Shown here: in pieces, positions 1-9,300 of the stretch
Layout of the letters: each line of letters begins with the position of its first letter
Numbering within the stretch: position 1 is the first letter of the stretch
Source: Sphingomonadaceae bacterium
GTDB lineage: Bacteria > Pseudomonadota > Alphaproteobacteria > Sphingomonadales > Sphingomonadaceae
Reading direction: 5' to 3'
NCBI GenBank assembly: GCA_019239915.1
Contig: JAFAZF010000079.1
Location: 1 to 47,769, forward strand
DNA: 47,769 nt
The notes under the pieces: generated by a model
The model's input: the letters and a program-made list of their open reading frames with translations, nothing else
Databases searched by the model: none
What the model was told of the DNA's origin: nothing
Translations under genes and position numbers: made by a program

Positions 1-309
1 ACGCCGCTCGCGCTGCTGTTCCACGAGCTCGCGACCAACTCGGCCAAATATGGCGCGTTGTCGGTGGCGGACGGCCATGTCGATCTCGTGGTCGCCGACG
101 AGGGGCGGGACATCGTCTTCCGCTGGCGCGAGGTCGGCGGTCCGCCGGTAAAGCATCCGGGCGAAGATACCGGCTTCGGCTCGAAACTGATCGAGCTGAG
201 CGCGGTGCGACAGCTTGGCGGCGCGGTGGAACGCGAATGGCGCGCCGACGGCCTCGTCGCGACGATCCGACTCCCGGCCTCCTCGCTCAGCCGCCCGTCG
301 ACGAGCTGA
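1..309 (+). CDS. HWE/HisKA_2-type sensor histidine kinase, C-terminal end (5' truncated)
   Basis: Only the last 102 codons lie in the window; the frame is open from base 1, so the sensor and phosphoacceptor regions are outside. The visible part is the ATP-binding domain. An N-box of the type HELATNSAKYGALS stands at residues 8-21, and a G-box-like GFGSKLI follows near residue 60. The AxNSxKYGALS pattern is typical of the HWE/HisKA_2 kinases common in alphaproteobacteria, which autophosphorylate on His and pass the phosphate to a response regulator. The last 23 bases overlap the 3' end of a convergent response regulator gene, a plausible but unproven partner. The signal that is sensed cannot be inferred. 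Confidence 0.85.
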   Translation, partial: TPLALLFHELATNSAKYGALSVADGHVDLVVADEGRDIVFRWREVGGPPVKHPGEDTGFGSKLIELSAVRQLGGAVEREWRADGLVATIRLPASSLSRPSTS

Positions 310-712
310 CCGAACCGAGCGGGACGACGTTGTCGTTGGCGGGGCGGCCTTGCGGCGACGCCGCCCATGCCGCCGCCGCGAGGATTGCCTCGCGATCGAA
401 CGGCTTGCGGACATAGGCGAGCGCACCGTCTATCCCCTCACCGATCTGGCCAGGGTTGGCCGTGACGAAGATCGAGCGGATGCCGAAGCGCTTCCACAGC
501 TCGCGCGCGATCCGCGGCCCGGTTGCGCCGTCGCGCAGGTTCACGTCGACGAAGGCGAACGCACAGTCCGGCGCGGCGCCGATCGCTTCCTCATGATCCG
601 CCGCGATCGCACAGATGCCGTAGCCGCCGTCAGCGAGTAGCTGCTCGAGTTCGAGCGCGACGAAGATCTCGTCCTCGACGATCAGGATCGGGCCGGGCGG
701 ACGCGGTGACAT
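287..712 (-). CDS. Single-domain response regulator (CheY-like receiver)
   Basis: A 141-residue protein that is almost entirely a receiver domain. The acidic pair E13-D14, probable phosphoacceptor D56 (FVDVN), conserved T84 (VTAN) and K103 (RKPF) are all in the expected order. There is no output domain, only a short polar tail of about 20 residues, so it probably acts by protein-protein interaction or as a phosphate relay. The ATG at 710-712 has no clear Shine-Dalgarno sequence before it, so translation may be leaderless or weak. The gene is convergent with, and overlaps by 23 bp, the histidine kinase at the window start. That arrangement makes it a candidate partner, although co-transcription is impossible. 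Confidence 0.9.
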   Translation of the reverse strand: MSPRPPGPILIVEDEIFVALELEQLLADGGYGICAIAADHEEAIGAAPDCAFAFVDVNLRDGATGPRIARELWKRFGIRSIFVTANPGQIGEGIDGALAYVRKPFDREAILAAAAWAASPQGRPANDNVVPLGSVSSSTGG

Positions 713-776
713 GGATTAGGAAAACCCGAGACGGCTCGCGGGTTCCGTTCTTTTTACCGCCGTGACGATGCCGATC

Positions 777-832
777 AAAGCGTTGCGGGTCTGCAACGTT
801 TTACTAATCGCGCGTTAACCGTGCAACGCTTT
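777..832. promoter_or_regulatory. Inverted repeat upstream of lgt
   Basis: AAAGCGTTGC (777-786) is repeated as its exact reverse complement GCAACGCTTT (823-832), with an extra GCAACG at 793-798 between the arms. It lies in the 173-bp gap between the divergent response regulator and lgt genes, ending about 53 bp before the lgt start. It could be a regulatory dyad or an RNA hairpin. No function is assigned. Confidence 0.3.
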
Positions 833-885
833 GCGCACCCGGCACTCTGCTTTATGGAACGCGGACGACCACGCCGGGGAGCACC

Positions 886-1743
886 TTGATCCATTTTCTC
901 GCTGCCGCCGCGCCGCTCCAGTGGAGCGCGCTCGGCCTTTCGCCCGTCGCGCTTCATCTCGGCGCCTTCCAGATCCGTTGGTATTCGCTCGCCTATATCG
1001 CCGGCATCCTCATCGGCTGGTGGTATCTGCTGAAGCTGCTCGATCAGCCCGGCGCGCCGATGGCGCGGCGCCACGCCGACGATCTCGTCTTCTACGCCAC
1101 GCTCGGCATACTGATCGGCGGCCGGCTCGGCTTCGTCACCTTCTACCAGCCGCAGATCTGGCGGCATCCGGTCGATGTGCTCAAGCTGTGGGAAGGCGGT
1201 ATGTCCTTCCACGGCGGCGCTTTCGGCGTCGTCGTCGCGATCCTGCTGATGGCGCGGAAACATGGGCTCAGCGCCTTGCGCCTCCACGACTATGTCGCCT
1301 GTTGCGCGCCGTTCGGACTGTTCTTCGGCCGCATCGCAAATTTCGTGAACGGCGAGCTGTGGGGCCGGCCGACGACGCTGCCTTGGGGCATGGTCTTCCC
1401 GCGCGCGCCGGACAATCTGCCGCGCCATCCGAGCCAGCTCTACGAAGCCGGTCTCGAGGGCATCGGCCTTTTCCTGCTCCTCGCCTTCTTCTTCTGGCGA
1501 ACGGACGCGCGCTACCAGCCCGGCAAGCTGCTCGGCCTGTTCCTCGTCGGCTATGGCCTCATCCGCTTCAGCCTCGAGAAGGTACGCGCGCCCGATGCCG
1601 GGCTCGAGCATCTCAGCTGGGGCCTGACGATGGGGCAGACACTGAGCTTCCCGATGATCTTCGTCGGCATCTGGTTCATCGTCACCGCCAAGGGCCGGCG
1701 CGTGCGCGTCGAGCCCATCGCGGGAGGGCCGAGCGTCGCCTGA
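886..1743 (+). CDS. lgt: Prolipoprotein diacylglyceryl transferase Lgt
   Basis: Inner membrane enzyme that transfers diacylglyceryl from phosphatidylglycerol to the lipobox cysteine of prolipoproteins, the first step of lipoprotein maturation. The 285-residue product has the usual length and several hydrophobic segments. Family signatures are in order: HGG at 109-111, [13 protein letters not shown] at 148-160 with the conserved Arg149, HPSQLYEA at 181-188, and [10 protein letters not shown] around 223-232 with Arg227. The start is a TTG preceded by GGGGA. The gene heads an lgt-midA-pgeF run, and the next reading frame probably overlaps its 3' end. Identification is secure. Confidence 0.97.
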   Translation: MIHFLAAAAPLQWSALGLSPVALHLGAFQIRWYSLAYIAGILIGWWYLLKLLDQPGAPMARRHADDLVFYATLGILIGGRLGFVTFYQPQIWRHPVDVLKLWEGGMSFHGGAFGVVVAILLMARKHGLSALRLHDYVACCAPFGLFFGRIANFVNGELWGRPTTLPWGMVFPRAPDNLPRHPSQLYEAGLEGIGLFLLLAFFFWRTDARYQPGKLLGLFLVGYGLIRFSLEKVRAPDAGLEHLSWGLTMGQTLSFPMIFVGIWFIVTAKGRRVRVEPIAGGPSVA

Positions 1744-1786
1744 TCTGGCCGCCCGCCTCGCGGAACGCATCAGCGAGACGGGGCCT

Positions 1787-2791
1787 GTGCCGGTCGCCGA
1801 GTTCATGGCGCTCGCCAATGCCGAATATTATGCCACTCACCCTGCGATCGGCGCGGCCGGCGACTTCATCACCGCGCCCGAGATCAGCCAGATGTTCGGG
1901 GAGATGGTCGGGCTGTGGTGCGCCGACATGTGGCAACGCGCTCGCCAGCCCGCGACGCACCTCGTCGAGCTCGGGCCGGGCCGCGCCACGCTCGCCGACG
2001 ACGCGCTCCGCGCGATGCGCCGCGCCGGCTTCGAGCCCTCGGTCCACCTCGTCGAAACCAGCCCGGCGCTGCGCGAGGCGCAGAAGGAGCTGATCGAGAA
2101 TGCGACCTGGCACGAGCGCATCACGACGCTGCCCGAAGACAAGCCGCTCCTCATCATCGCCAACGAGTTCTTCGATGCGCTGCCGGTGCGCCAGTTCATC
2201 CGCACGCTCGCCGGCTGGCGCGAGCGGATGGTGCGGAACGGATTCGACGGACTGGAGCCTTGCCCCGGCGAGAAACCGTCCGAGGCGATCGTGCCGGCGC
2301 GTCTCCACGATGCCGATCCCGGCGGCATCTGGGAGGATTCTCCGGCCTCGGTGCGGATGATGCGCGCGCTGGCGAAGCGCGTCGGCAAGCAGGGCGGTGC
2401 GATCCTGGTGATCGACTATGGCTATGCCGGCTACGCCGCCGGTGACACGCTGCAGGCGGTGCACGCGCACGCCTATGCCGATCCTTTCGCGCGGCCGGGA
2501 CGCAGCGATCTCTCGGCGCATGTCGACTTCACCGCGCTGGCCCGTGCCGGTGAGGGCCAGGGCCTCACAGCGTTCGGCCCGGCGACGCAGGGCGACTGGC
2601 TGACCGAGCTCGGCATCGGCACGCGCGCCGCGCTGCTCGGCCGCGCCAATCCGACGCGGATCAACCAGATCGAGGCCGCGCGCCGGCGGCTGATCGATCC
2701 GCAGGAGATGGGCGAACTGTTCAAGGTGCTCGCGCTCGCACCCGATCGCTGGCCCGACCCTACCGGCTTTCCGCCCCCTCCGTTACGATGA
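1787..2791 (+). CDS. MidA/NDUFAF7-family SAM-dependent methyltransferase
   Basis: COG1565 (DUF185) methyltransferase; the mitochondrial homologue NDUFAF7 dimethylates an arginine of a complex I subunit. Visible motifs are the AGDFITAPEISQMFGE segment near the N-terminus, the SAM-binding ELGPGR at 61-66, HLVETSPALR, and the acidic NEFFDALPVRQF. The GTG at 1787 is the first standard start, but the open frame continues upstream with family-like sequence ([14 protein letters not shown]), through 1742 and into the end of lgt. The true start is therefore probably earlier, possibly CTG 1745 or a codon overlapping lgt, adding 15 or more residues. The 3' end overlaps pgeF by ATGA, so translation is probably coupled. 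Confidence 0.88.
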   Translation: MPVAEFMALANAEYYATHPAIGAAGDFITAPEISQMFGEMVGLWCADMWQRARQPATHLVELGPGRATLADDALRAMRRAGFEPSVHLVETSPALREAQKELIENATWHERITTLPEDKPLLIIANEFFDALPVRQFIRTLAGWRERMVRNGFDGLEPCPGEKPSEAIVPARLHDADPGGIWEDSPASVRMMRALAKRVGKQGGAILVIDYGYAGYAAGDTLQAVHAHAYADPFARPGRSDLSAHVDFTALARAGEGQGLTAFGPATQGDWLTELGIGTRAALLGRANPTRINQIEAARRRLIDPQEMGELFKVLALAPDRWPDPTGFPPPPLR

Positions 2792-3573
2792 AGCTGATGA
2801 CGGTATTCGATGCAGTCGGCGTGATCCGCAGCACGGCACTGGCCGACGTGCCGCACGGCTTTCTCGGTCGTTCTGGTGGCGTATCGAGCGGTGTCCATGC
2901 CGGGCTCAACGTCGGTCTCGGCTCCGACGACGATCGCGCCGCGGTCGCCGAGAACCGGCGGCGCGCGGTGCAAGCGGTGCTGCCGGGCGCCAAGCTGGTG
3001 ACGCTGCATCAGGTCCACTCTCCCGACGCGATCGCCGTTACCGCCCCCTTTCTCGACGACGCCCGGCCGCATGCCGATGCGCTGGTGACCGATCGCCCCG
3101 GTCTGCTGCTCGGCATCCTCACCGCCGACTGCGCGCCGATCCTGCTCGCCGACGCCCGCGCCGGCATCGTGGGCGCGGCGCATGCCGGCTGGAAGGGCGC
3201 GCTGGGCGGCGTGATCGAGGCGACCGTGCGCGCGATGGAGCGGCTCGGCGCCACGCGCGGCGACATCGCCGCCGCGGTCGGCCCCTGCATCGCGCGCGCA
3301 AGCTATGAGGTCGACGACGGCTTCCGCCGCCGCTTCGAGGAGGCCGATGCCGCGAACGAGCGCTTCTTCCTCTCCGGCCGCCCCGGCCACGCGCAGTTCG
3401 ATCTCGAGGCCTATGTCGTCTCGCGCCTTGCCGAGGCCGGCGTCGGCCGCGTCGAGGCGCTTGGTCTCGACACCTATGCAGACGAGGCGCGCTTCTTCAG
3501 CTTCCGTCGCGCCACGCATCAGGGCACGCCCGATTACGGCCGCGAGATCAGCCTGATCGCGCAGCCTGAGTGA
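2788..3573 (+). CDS. pgeF: Peptidoglycan editing factor PgeF (YfiH, laccase-domain)
   Basis: A 261-residue member of the YfiH/PgeF family, formerly called polyphenol oxidase or laccase domain. In E. coli it removes wrongly incorporated L-Ser-containing peptidoglycan precursors, and human LACC1 has purine nucleoside activities. The probable zinc ligands are present: His77 in LHQVHS, Cys115 in TADC and His132 in AHAGWKG. The GPCIARASYEV signature follows. ATG 2788 overlaps the upstream stop as ATGA; a second ATG at 2797 is possible. It is the last gene of the lgt-midA-pgeF run. Confidence 0.93.
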   Translation: MKLMTVFDAVGVIRSTALADVPHGFLGRSGGVSSGVHAGLNVGLGSDDDRAAVAENRRRAVQAVLPGAKLVTLHQVHSPDAIAVTAPFLDDARPHADALVTDRPGLLLGILTADCAPILLADARAGIVGAAHAGWKGALGGVIEATVRAMERLGATRGDIAAAVGPCIARASYEVDDGFRRRFEEADAANERFFLSGRPGHAQFDLEAYVVSRLAEAGVGRVEALGLDTYADEARFFSFRRATHQGTPDYGREISLIAQPE

Positions 3574-3660
3574 CGCCGGCCGCCTCCGCGCGAAAATCCG
3601 TTTCGTTACCGTGAACAACTGCGCGGCGAAGCCGTTGTAGCGCGGACAATGGAGCCCCGC

Positions 3661-3966
3661 ATGAAACGCACGCTTACGATCATCGCGCTCGCCACCACCC
3701 TGACGACGCCGCTCCCGGCGCTCGCGCAATCGGATGCGCCGGCGGTGCATCACTATCACGGCCATGGCAGCCATTATCGCTACCGCTGCAAGCGGAGCAG
3801 TGGCCGGACCGGCCTTCTTGCCGGCGCAGGCGGCGGCGGTCTCGGCGCGGCAGCGCTCGGCGCGGGCCCCGTCGGCATCGCAGCCGGCGTGATCGGCGGC
3901 GGCTTGCTCGGCCGTCACCTCGACAAGAAGCACGACGCCGCACAGAACCGTCGCAACGGCTGCTGA
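3661..3966 (+). CDS. Small secreted glycine-zipper protein
   Basis: A 101-residue product with a signal peptide (MKRTLTIIALATTLTTPLPALAQ, predicted cut after ALAQ). Next come a short His/Tyr-rich stretch (HHYHGHGSHYRYRC) and a Gly/Ala-rich glycine-zipper segment, GAGGGGLGAAALGAGPVGIA, that could insert in or pack against a membrane. The end is basic with a terminal Cys. ATG 3661 is chosen over ATG 3649 because GGAG lies about 6 bases before it and the signal peptide then starts cleanly. Such proteins are common in sphingomonads and are often cell-envelope associated. Function is unknown. Confidence 0.75.
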   Translation: MKRTLTIIALATTLTTPLPALAQSDAPAVHHYHGHGSHYRYRCKRSSGRTGLLAGAGGGGLGAAALGAGPVGIAAGVIGGGLLGRHLDKKHDAAQNRRNGC

Positions 3967-3999
3967 TCCGCAGGATCGCCGCCCCTGCGGCGGCGACTG

Positions 4000-4404
4000 T
4001 CAGGCAGCGTTCGCCGAATAGGCGTTGAGCCAGGTGTCCGCGGCCGACGGCGACAGGAAATATTGCACGGTGTCGACCGCTTCGGTGACGCGCTTCATCT
4101 GTAGCTTCAGCAGCGACGATGACACGATGACCGCGACGCGATCGCCTGGCTTGGAGATGATCTGGCCCTGCGCCTGCATATACTGGATCAGCTCGGAGGT
4201 CTGCACATGGGCTTTCGTGCCGTCTACGAGCACCAGCGCATAACCCAGTCTCGCGCGCGATTTGTCGTACGCCGCCCTTACCAGCGGATAGAATTCGTTG
4301 AAATCGTCAACCGACCAGATGCCGAACGTTTCTATGCGAACGGCGGCCCTCGCCTCGTCCCAGTGGATGACGAACTTCCCAGCGCTTTCGCCAATGACGA
4401 TCAT
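4000..4404 (-). CDS. Hypothetical protein, possible SpoIIAA/STAS-like fold
   Basis: A 134-residue protein from ATG 4402-4404, which follows a good GAGAGGAAG ribosome binding site. An upstream ATG at 4488 is open in the same frame but lacks such a site. No signal peptide or membrane segment is seen. The pattern of a FVIHWDEARAAVRIETFGIWS strand-turn-strand, a helix with RAAYDKSRARLG, then ALVLVDGTKAHVQTSE and DRVAVIVSSSLLKLQMKR resembles SpoIIAA/STAS-like alpha/beta proteins. That is a fold impression, not a motif match. It ends in the short gap after the glycine-zipper gene, convergent with it. Confidence 0.7.
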   Translation of the reverse strand: MIVIGESAGKFVIHWDEARAAVRIETFGIWSVDDFNEFYPLVRAAYDKSRARLGYALVLVDGTKAHVQTSELIQYMQAQGQIISKPGDRVAVIVSSSLLKLQMKRVTEAVDTVQYFLSPSAADTWLNAYSANAA

Positions 4405-4499
4405 TCTTCCTCTCCGGTCGCTGCGGCGATACCGAAAGAACGGTAAATGCGCGGTTACAGGAGCCTCACCGGCTGGCCTCGGCGGCACCGTTAGCCGGA

Positions 4500-4880
4500 C
4501 TAACGCGGGGCGATCTCCTCCGGCGCCGCCAGCTGGGCCACGATCCAGCCGTTGCCGTCGGGATCCTCCAGCATCGTGAAGCGGCCCCAGGGCTCCTGCC
4601 CGATCGGACTCGGCGACGCGCCCGCGCGCTCAAGCCGTGCATGCTCGGCAGCGATATCGTCGACATGCACCATCAAACCCTGCTGACCGCCGGGCTTGAG
4701 GCTGTCGAACCAGGTGACGAGCGCGATCGTTGCGCCGCCGCTCTTCGGCTGGAGCTGGATCCAGCGTGTGCCCGGCTGCATCTCCTGCTCACGCAGCAGC
4801 GCAAAGTTCATCACGCCGGTGTAGAAATCGCGCGCGCGGGTCTGGTCGGTCACGGGTACCGAGACGATGGCGATCGGCAT
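4500..4880 (-). CDS. VOC (glyoxalase/bleomycin resistance) family protein
   Basis: A 126-residue, single-module vicinal oxygen chelate protein. Features are the opening beta strand IAIVSVPVTDQ, the helix RARDFYTGVMNF, GLMVHVDDIAAEHARLERAG, and the closing EDPDGNGWIVAQL with the usual DPDGN turn. VOC proteins use a metal for isomerisation, ring cleavage or epoxide opening, or simply bind ligands; which applies here cannot be told. ATG 4878-4880 is chosen because AGGAGA precedes it by a normal distance. It is divergent from the sulfur amino acid enzyme, with 55 bp between the starts. Confidence 0.88.
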   Translation of the reverse strand: MPIAIVSVPVTDQTRARDFYTGVMNFALLREQEMQPGTRWIQLQPKSGGATIALVTWFDSLKPGGQQGLMVHVDDIAAEHARLERAGASPSPIGQEPWGRFTMLEDPDGNGWIVAQLAAPEEIAPR

Positions 4881-4935
4881 GGCTTGTCTCCTGAAGGCAG
4901 TTGATGCGTTATCGCAACAAAGCCGGGAGGTAGCC

Positions 4936-6279
4936 ATGACGGACCATAAGGTGCCCGAAACCGAAGCGGATCTGAGTGGCGCGGCGCCGCCGCACACAAT
5001 CGCCCGCCGCCACGCCAAGCCGGACATCCGCGAGATCGGCGGCCGCAGGCTGAAGCCTGCGACGCTGATGATGGGCCACGGCTATGATCCCGCGCTTTCG
5101 GAAGGATCGCTGAAGCCGCCGATCTTCCTGACCTCGACCTTCGTGTTCGAGAGCGCGGCGGCGGGCAAGCGCCACTTCGAGGGCGTCACCGGCAAGCGGC
5201 CGGGCGGCGCAGAGGGGCTCGTCTATTCGCGCTTCAACGGTCCGGATCAGGAGATATTGGAGGATCGCCTCGCGGTGTGGGAAGCGGCGGAGGAGGCGCT
5301 CAGCTTCTCGAGCGGCATGTCCGCGATCGCGACGCTGCTGCTCGCGCTCGTCCAGCCGGGTGACGTCATCGTCCATTCAGCCCCGCTCTATGCCGCGACC
5401 GAGACGCTGATCGCGCGCGTGCTCGGCCGGTTCGGCGTGCAGTGGCTCGACTTTCCGGCCGGCGCCGACGCGGCGCGGATCGCCGAGGTGCTCGATCGCG
5501 CGAAGGCGCAGGGCCGCGTCGCGCTCGTCTATCTCGAAAGCCCGGCCAACCCCACCAACCAGCTCGTCGACATCCAGGCGGTGGCGGCGGCGCGGGACCG
5601 GCTGTTCGCCGACGGGGATGCCAAGCCGCCGATCGTGATCGACAACACCTTTCTGGGGCCGCTGTGGCAGCAGCCGCTGCGCCACGGCGCCGACATGGTC
5701 GTTTACAGCCTGACCAAATATGCCGGCGGGCATAGCGATCTCGTCGCCGGCGGCGTCACCGGCGCCAAGGCCGCGATCGATCCGATCCGCGCGATGCGCA
5801 ACACGATCGGCACCATCCTCGATCCGCATTCGTCGTGGATGCTGCTCAGAAGCCTCGAGACGCTGGAGCTCCGCATGACACGCGCGGGCGAAAACGCCGC
5901 CAAGGTCTGCGCCTGGCTGCGCGACCATCCGAAGGTCGAGCGCGTGGGCTATCTCGGCTTTCTGCAGGAAGGCAGCCGCCAGGCGGACATTCACCGCCGC
6001 CACTGCTCGGGCGCGGGATCGACTTTCTCGCTCTACCTCAAGGGCGGCGAAGCCGAAGCGTTCCGCTTCCTCGATGCGCTCAAGGTCGCGAAGCTCGCGG
6101 TCAGCCTCGGCGGCACCGAGACGCTGGCGAGCCACCCGGCCGGGATGACGCACCTCTCGGTTGCGCCGCCACGTAAGCGCGAGCTCGACATCGGCGACAA
6201 CCTCGTCCGCATCTCGATCGGCGTCGAGGATGCCGACGATCTCCTCGCCGATTTCGAGCAGGCGCTGGAGGCGGTTTGA
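4936..6279 (+). CDS. Cystathionine gamma-synthase family PLP enzyme
   Basis: A 447-residue member of the Cys/Met metabolism PLP-dependent family (cystathionine gamma-synthase, beta-lyase, O-succinylhomoserine sulfhydrylase, methionine gamma-lyase). Seen are YSRFNGP at 97-103, the SSGMSAI phosphate/cofactor segment near 125, ESPANPTN near 201, the PLP-ring Asp236 in VIDNTF, and the Schiff-base Lys261 in SLTKYAGGHSD. The C-terminal LASHPAGMTHLSV contains the conserved region contacting substrate carboxylate. ATG 4936 follows GGGAGG. The N-terminal extension of about 40 residues is longer than in E. coli MetB. Whether it synthesises or breaks the C-S bond cannot be decided from sequence alone. 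Confidence 0.9.
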   Translation: MTDHKVPETEADLSGAAPPHTIARRHAKPDIREIGGRRLKPATLMMGHGYDPALSEGSLKPPIFLTSTFVFESAAAGKRHFEGVTGKRPGGAEGLVYSRFNGPDQEILEDRLAVWEAAEEALSFSSGMSAIATLLLALVQPGDVIVHSAPLYAATETLIARVLGRFGVQWLDFPAGADAARIAEVLDRAKAQGRVALVYLESPANPTNQLVDIQAVAAARDRLFADGDAKPPIVIDNTFLGPLWQQPLRHGADMVVYSLTKYAGGHSDLVAGGVTGAKAAIDPIRAMRNTIGTILDPHSSWMLLRSLETLELRMTRAGENAAKVCAWLRDHPKVERVGYLGFLQEGSRQADIHRRHCSGAGSTFSLYLKGGEAEAFRFLDALKVAKLAVSLGGTETLASHPAGMTHLSVAPPRKRELDIGDNLVRISIGVEDADDLLADFEQALEAV

Positions 6280-6353
6280 GCTCGAGACTCGCCTGAACCG
6301 GCTTCATCCGTTCCGCCGAAGCCGCGGGAGCCGCAGTGTCCGTCCCGCGACGT

Positions 6354-9300
6354 TCAATAATCCTTGGACACCCGCACATGCGCGCTCTGGCGACCGATCG
6401 TCGAGACGGTCGAGAGCAGCGAAAGCCAGCGGGTAAGCTGGAACTCGACGTTGGTCGCCGAGTAGCCCTGGCCGTCCGTCACCAGCTCCACATAGGTGCG
6501 GCGGCCGATATACTTGCCGGCGGCGACGCTGGTCTTCTGACCCGTCGTGATGTCGGCGGGCAGGATGCGGAGCCGATCGAGCCCGATCACCTTGCGCACC
6601 GCGTTGATCGGGTTGAGCCCGCCACCACCCTTGCCCTCGAACGAGGCGACGGCGGCGGCGAGCTGCAGCGCCTCCGGCGCCGAGAGGTTGGCGACCGAGG
6701 TGCCGAACAGCAGCCGGCTCAGAAGCTCGTCCTCGGGCAGCGCGGGTGTGCTGGTGAAGTCGATCTGCGGCTGAAGCCCGGTGCCGCCGACATGGATCTG
6801 CGCCTGGAGATCGGTGACGTTGGCCTGCGCGGTGATGTCGAGCACCGGATCGATCGGCATCGACCCCGTGAAGCGGATCGCGCCGCGATCGAGATCGAAG
6901 CGCTTGCCCGCGAAATCGAACGAGCCGCGGACGAGATCGGCGCGGCCGAGGATGCGCGGATTGTTGACCGCGCCCTTGAGATCGAGTTTGGCGCGCCATT
7001 CGCTATCGAGACCGAGCCCGGCGACCTGGAGCTGGTTGCGCGCATCGGCGTGGATGTCGAGCTGCCAGGGCACGGGCGGGGTGGCGACGACCTCCTCGTC
7101 GGCGGGCTGGTTGATCTCGGTAACGGCGAGGTGCGGGATCGCGGTCGCCTGCGCGCGGCCGAGGCGAAAGCGGCCCTTCTCGATCTGGACGTCGCCCGCG
7201 ATCGTGCCGCCGCGTCCGTCCGACTTGATGCTGACCGGGCCGGTAACGGTGGCGGCGATGTCGTCGCGATCGAGCAGCTGCGCCTTGTTCGCCTGCAGCG
7301 CGATGTCCATGCCGAAGCCGTGGGTGGCGCCGAAGTCGAAGCTGGCGCGGCCGGTGACGCTGCCATTGCCCTTCGTCGATCCGGCGAAGCTGTCGATCAC
7401 CAGCTTCGATCCGCCGAACGCGCCGCGCGCGGCGATGCCGTCGATCACGGTGCCGGTCGTAGCGCCCTCCAGCCGCGCCTTCTGGGTCGCGAACGAGCCC
7501 TTCAGCGAGGGATTGGCGAGCGTGCCGCCGATGTCGGCGCCGATCGCGACCGGGCCGGACAGGTCGATCGACTGGACGCCGATCAGCCGCCACAGCGTGT
7601 CCGCCGGGCCGTTATAGCGGAGCTGCGCGAACAACGGCGCGGTGGTGAGCCGCGTGCCGAGATCGCCGGTCGCGGACAACGGCGCGATCCGCGCCTGCGC
7701 GCGCCCGATCACCTGGCCGCCGCTCGCCACCACCGCCCGCGCGGCGGCAGCGCCGCCGGCGAGCACGCCCGCGAGACCGACGTCCACGGGTGCCGACGAC
7801 AAGACGAGCCCGGCGCGGGTGAGCCCGCGCACATTGAGGTCGATGCGGCCCGAAGGCGGCACGCCTGCCGAGGCCTGGGTGTAGCTGAGCTTGCCGGTCG
7901 CGCTGCCGCCGAGGCGGAGAGCGGGATCGAAGATGTCCAGCACCGCGAGCGGCATGGCATCGAGGCTGGCGTCGAGCGCGTTGGCGCTTGAGCCGCCGAA
8001 GCGACCGGCGACGGTGGCGGCGCCGCCGCCGAAGGCGAAACCGGTCGGCGCAAGTTTCCAGGCGTCCCCGTCGCGCGTGAGCAGCGCCGGGCTCGTCAGC
8101 TTGAGCGGGCGGCCGTCGACATTGCCCGCGCCGAGCAGGCGCATGCTGCCGGGCGCGACGTCGGCGACGGTCTGGACCGCATAGGCGTGGCCGCGATTGC
8201 CGGCGAACGACGCACGGATCGTGCCGCGATCGCCGATGAGCCGCGCGTTCGCCGCGAGCCGCGCGAGGAAGAGCGTGCCGCGCTTGAGGCCCTGCGCGCT
8301 CAGCGTGACGTCGGTCTTGGTGCCGGCGGGATCGAGCAGCACGCTGCCATCGATGCGGCCGCGGCGCGCGCTCGTAGCGATGCTGCCGGCAAGCGTCGCG
8401 TCGGCGAGCGCGAGGTGCGCCTCGATCTTCTGGATCACGCCGACGGGTGCCAGCACCAGCGCGCCGTCGATGCCGCCGCCGCCGACGCGGAGCGTGCCGT
8501 CAGCGCCTTCCGGCAGCGCCTTGAGATTGCCTGACAGGCGCGTGCCGGTGACGTTCAGCGCGGCGACGTGGATGACGGTGGTGCCGCCCGGCGGCGTCAG
8601 GATCGCGCCGGTCGATGCGAAGGGTCCGAGCGTGGAGCCTCCCGCCGCCTTGTAGTCGAACCCGGCCGGCGTCGGATCGAGCGCGAGGTTGACGCCCGCG
8701 AGGCCGAGCGCGGGCAGCGGTGCGGCGAGTTGGATGTCGAGCTTGGGCTTGGCGATGTCGCCGTCGAGGCTGAGCTTGAGCGGACCGTAGCGCGCATGCG
8801 TGCCGCCGCCGATGAACTGGAAGGTGCCGTCGCGGCGCCTGAGCCCCGCCCCCGCCAGGCGCAGGGCGGGCGCGGTGAGCACGAGGTTGGTCAAGTGCAT
8901 CGTGCCGTCGGGATCGCGGACGAGGCCGGTGTCGAGCGACGGCAGGCCGCCGGCGAGGCCGCGCAGAAAGCCGTTGTCCAGTCGCCGTACCCAGGCCTTG
9001 CCATGGCCAGTGACGAGCGTCTTGCCGCCCGGGCCGGGGACGACACGCAACGTCGTGTCGACATCGACGATGCCGAGGCCGGGGATGAGATAGCGCTGCA
9101 ACCCGCCGCCAAGGTTGACGACGAATTGGCCGGTGATGAGATCGACCATCAGCGCGAGCTTGGCCGTGAGCTTGTCCGACCTCAGCGCCAGCCCTTCGCC
9201 GGTGAGCAGCTTCGGCGTCACCTTGAGCAGGCCGTCGACGCTGAGATTGCCGAGGATGCCGCCCGCCACCGTGCCGGCGCCGGTGACGCGCGCCGCGGTG

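Noticed and set aside
4881-4935. Possible SAM riboswitch before the cystathionine gamma-synthase family gene
   Set aside because: Only 55 bp separate the divergent starts, too short for a known SAM riboswitch, and no typical hairpin is seen.
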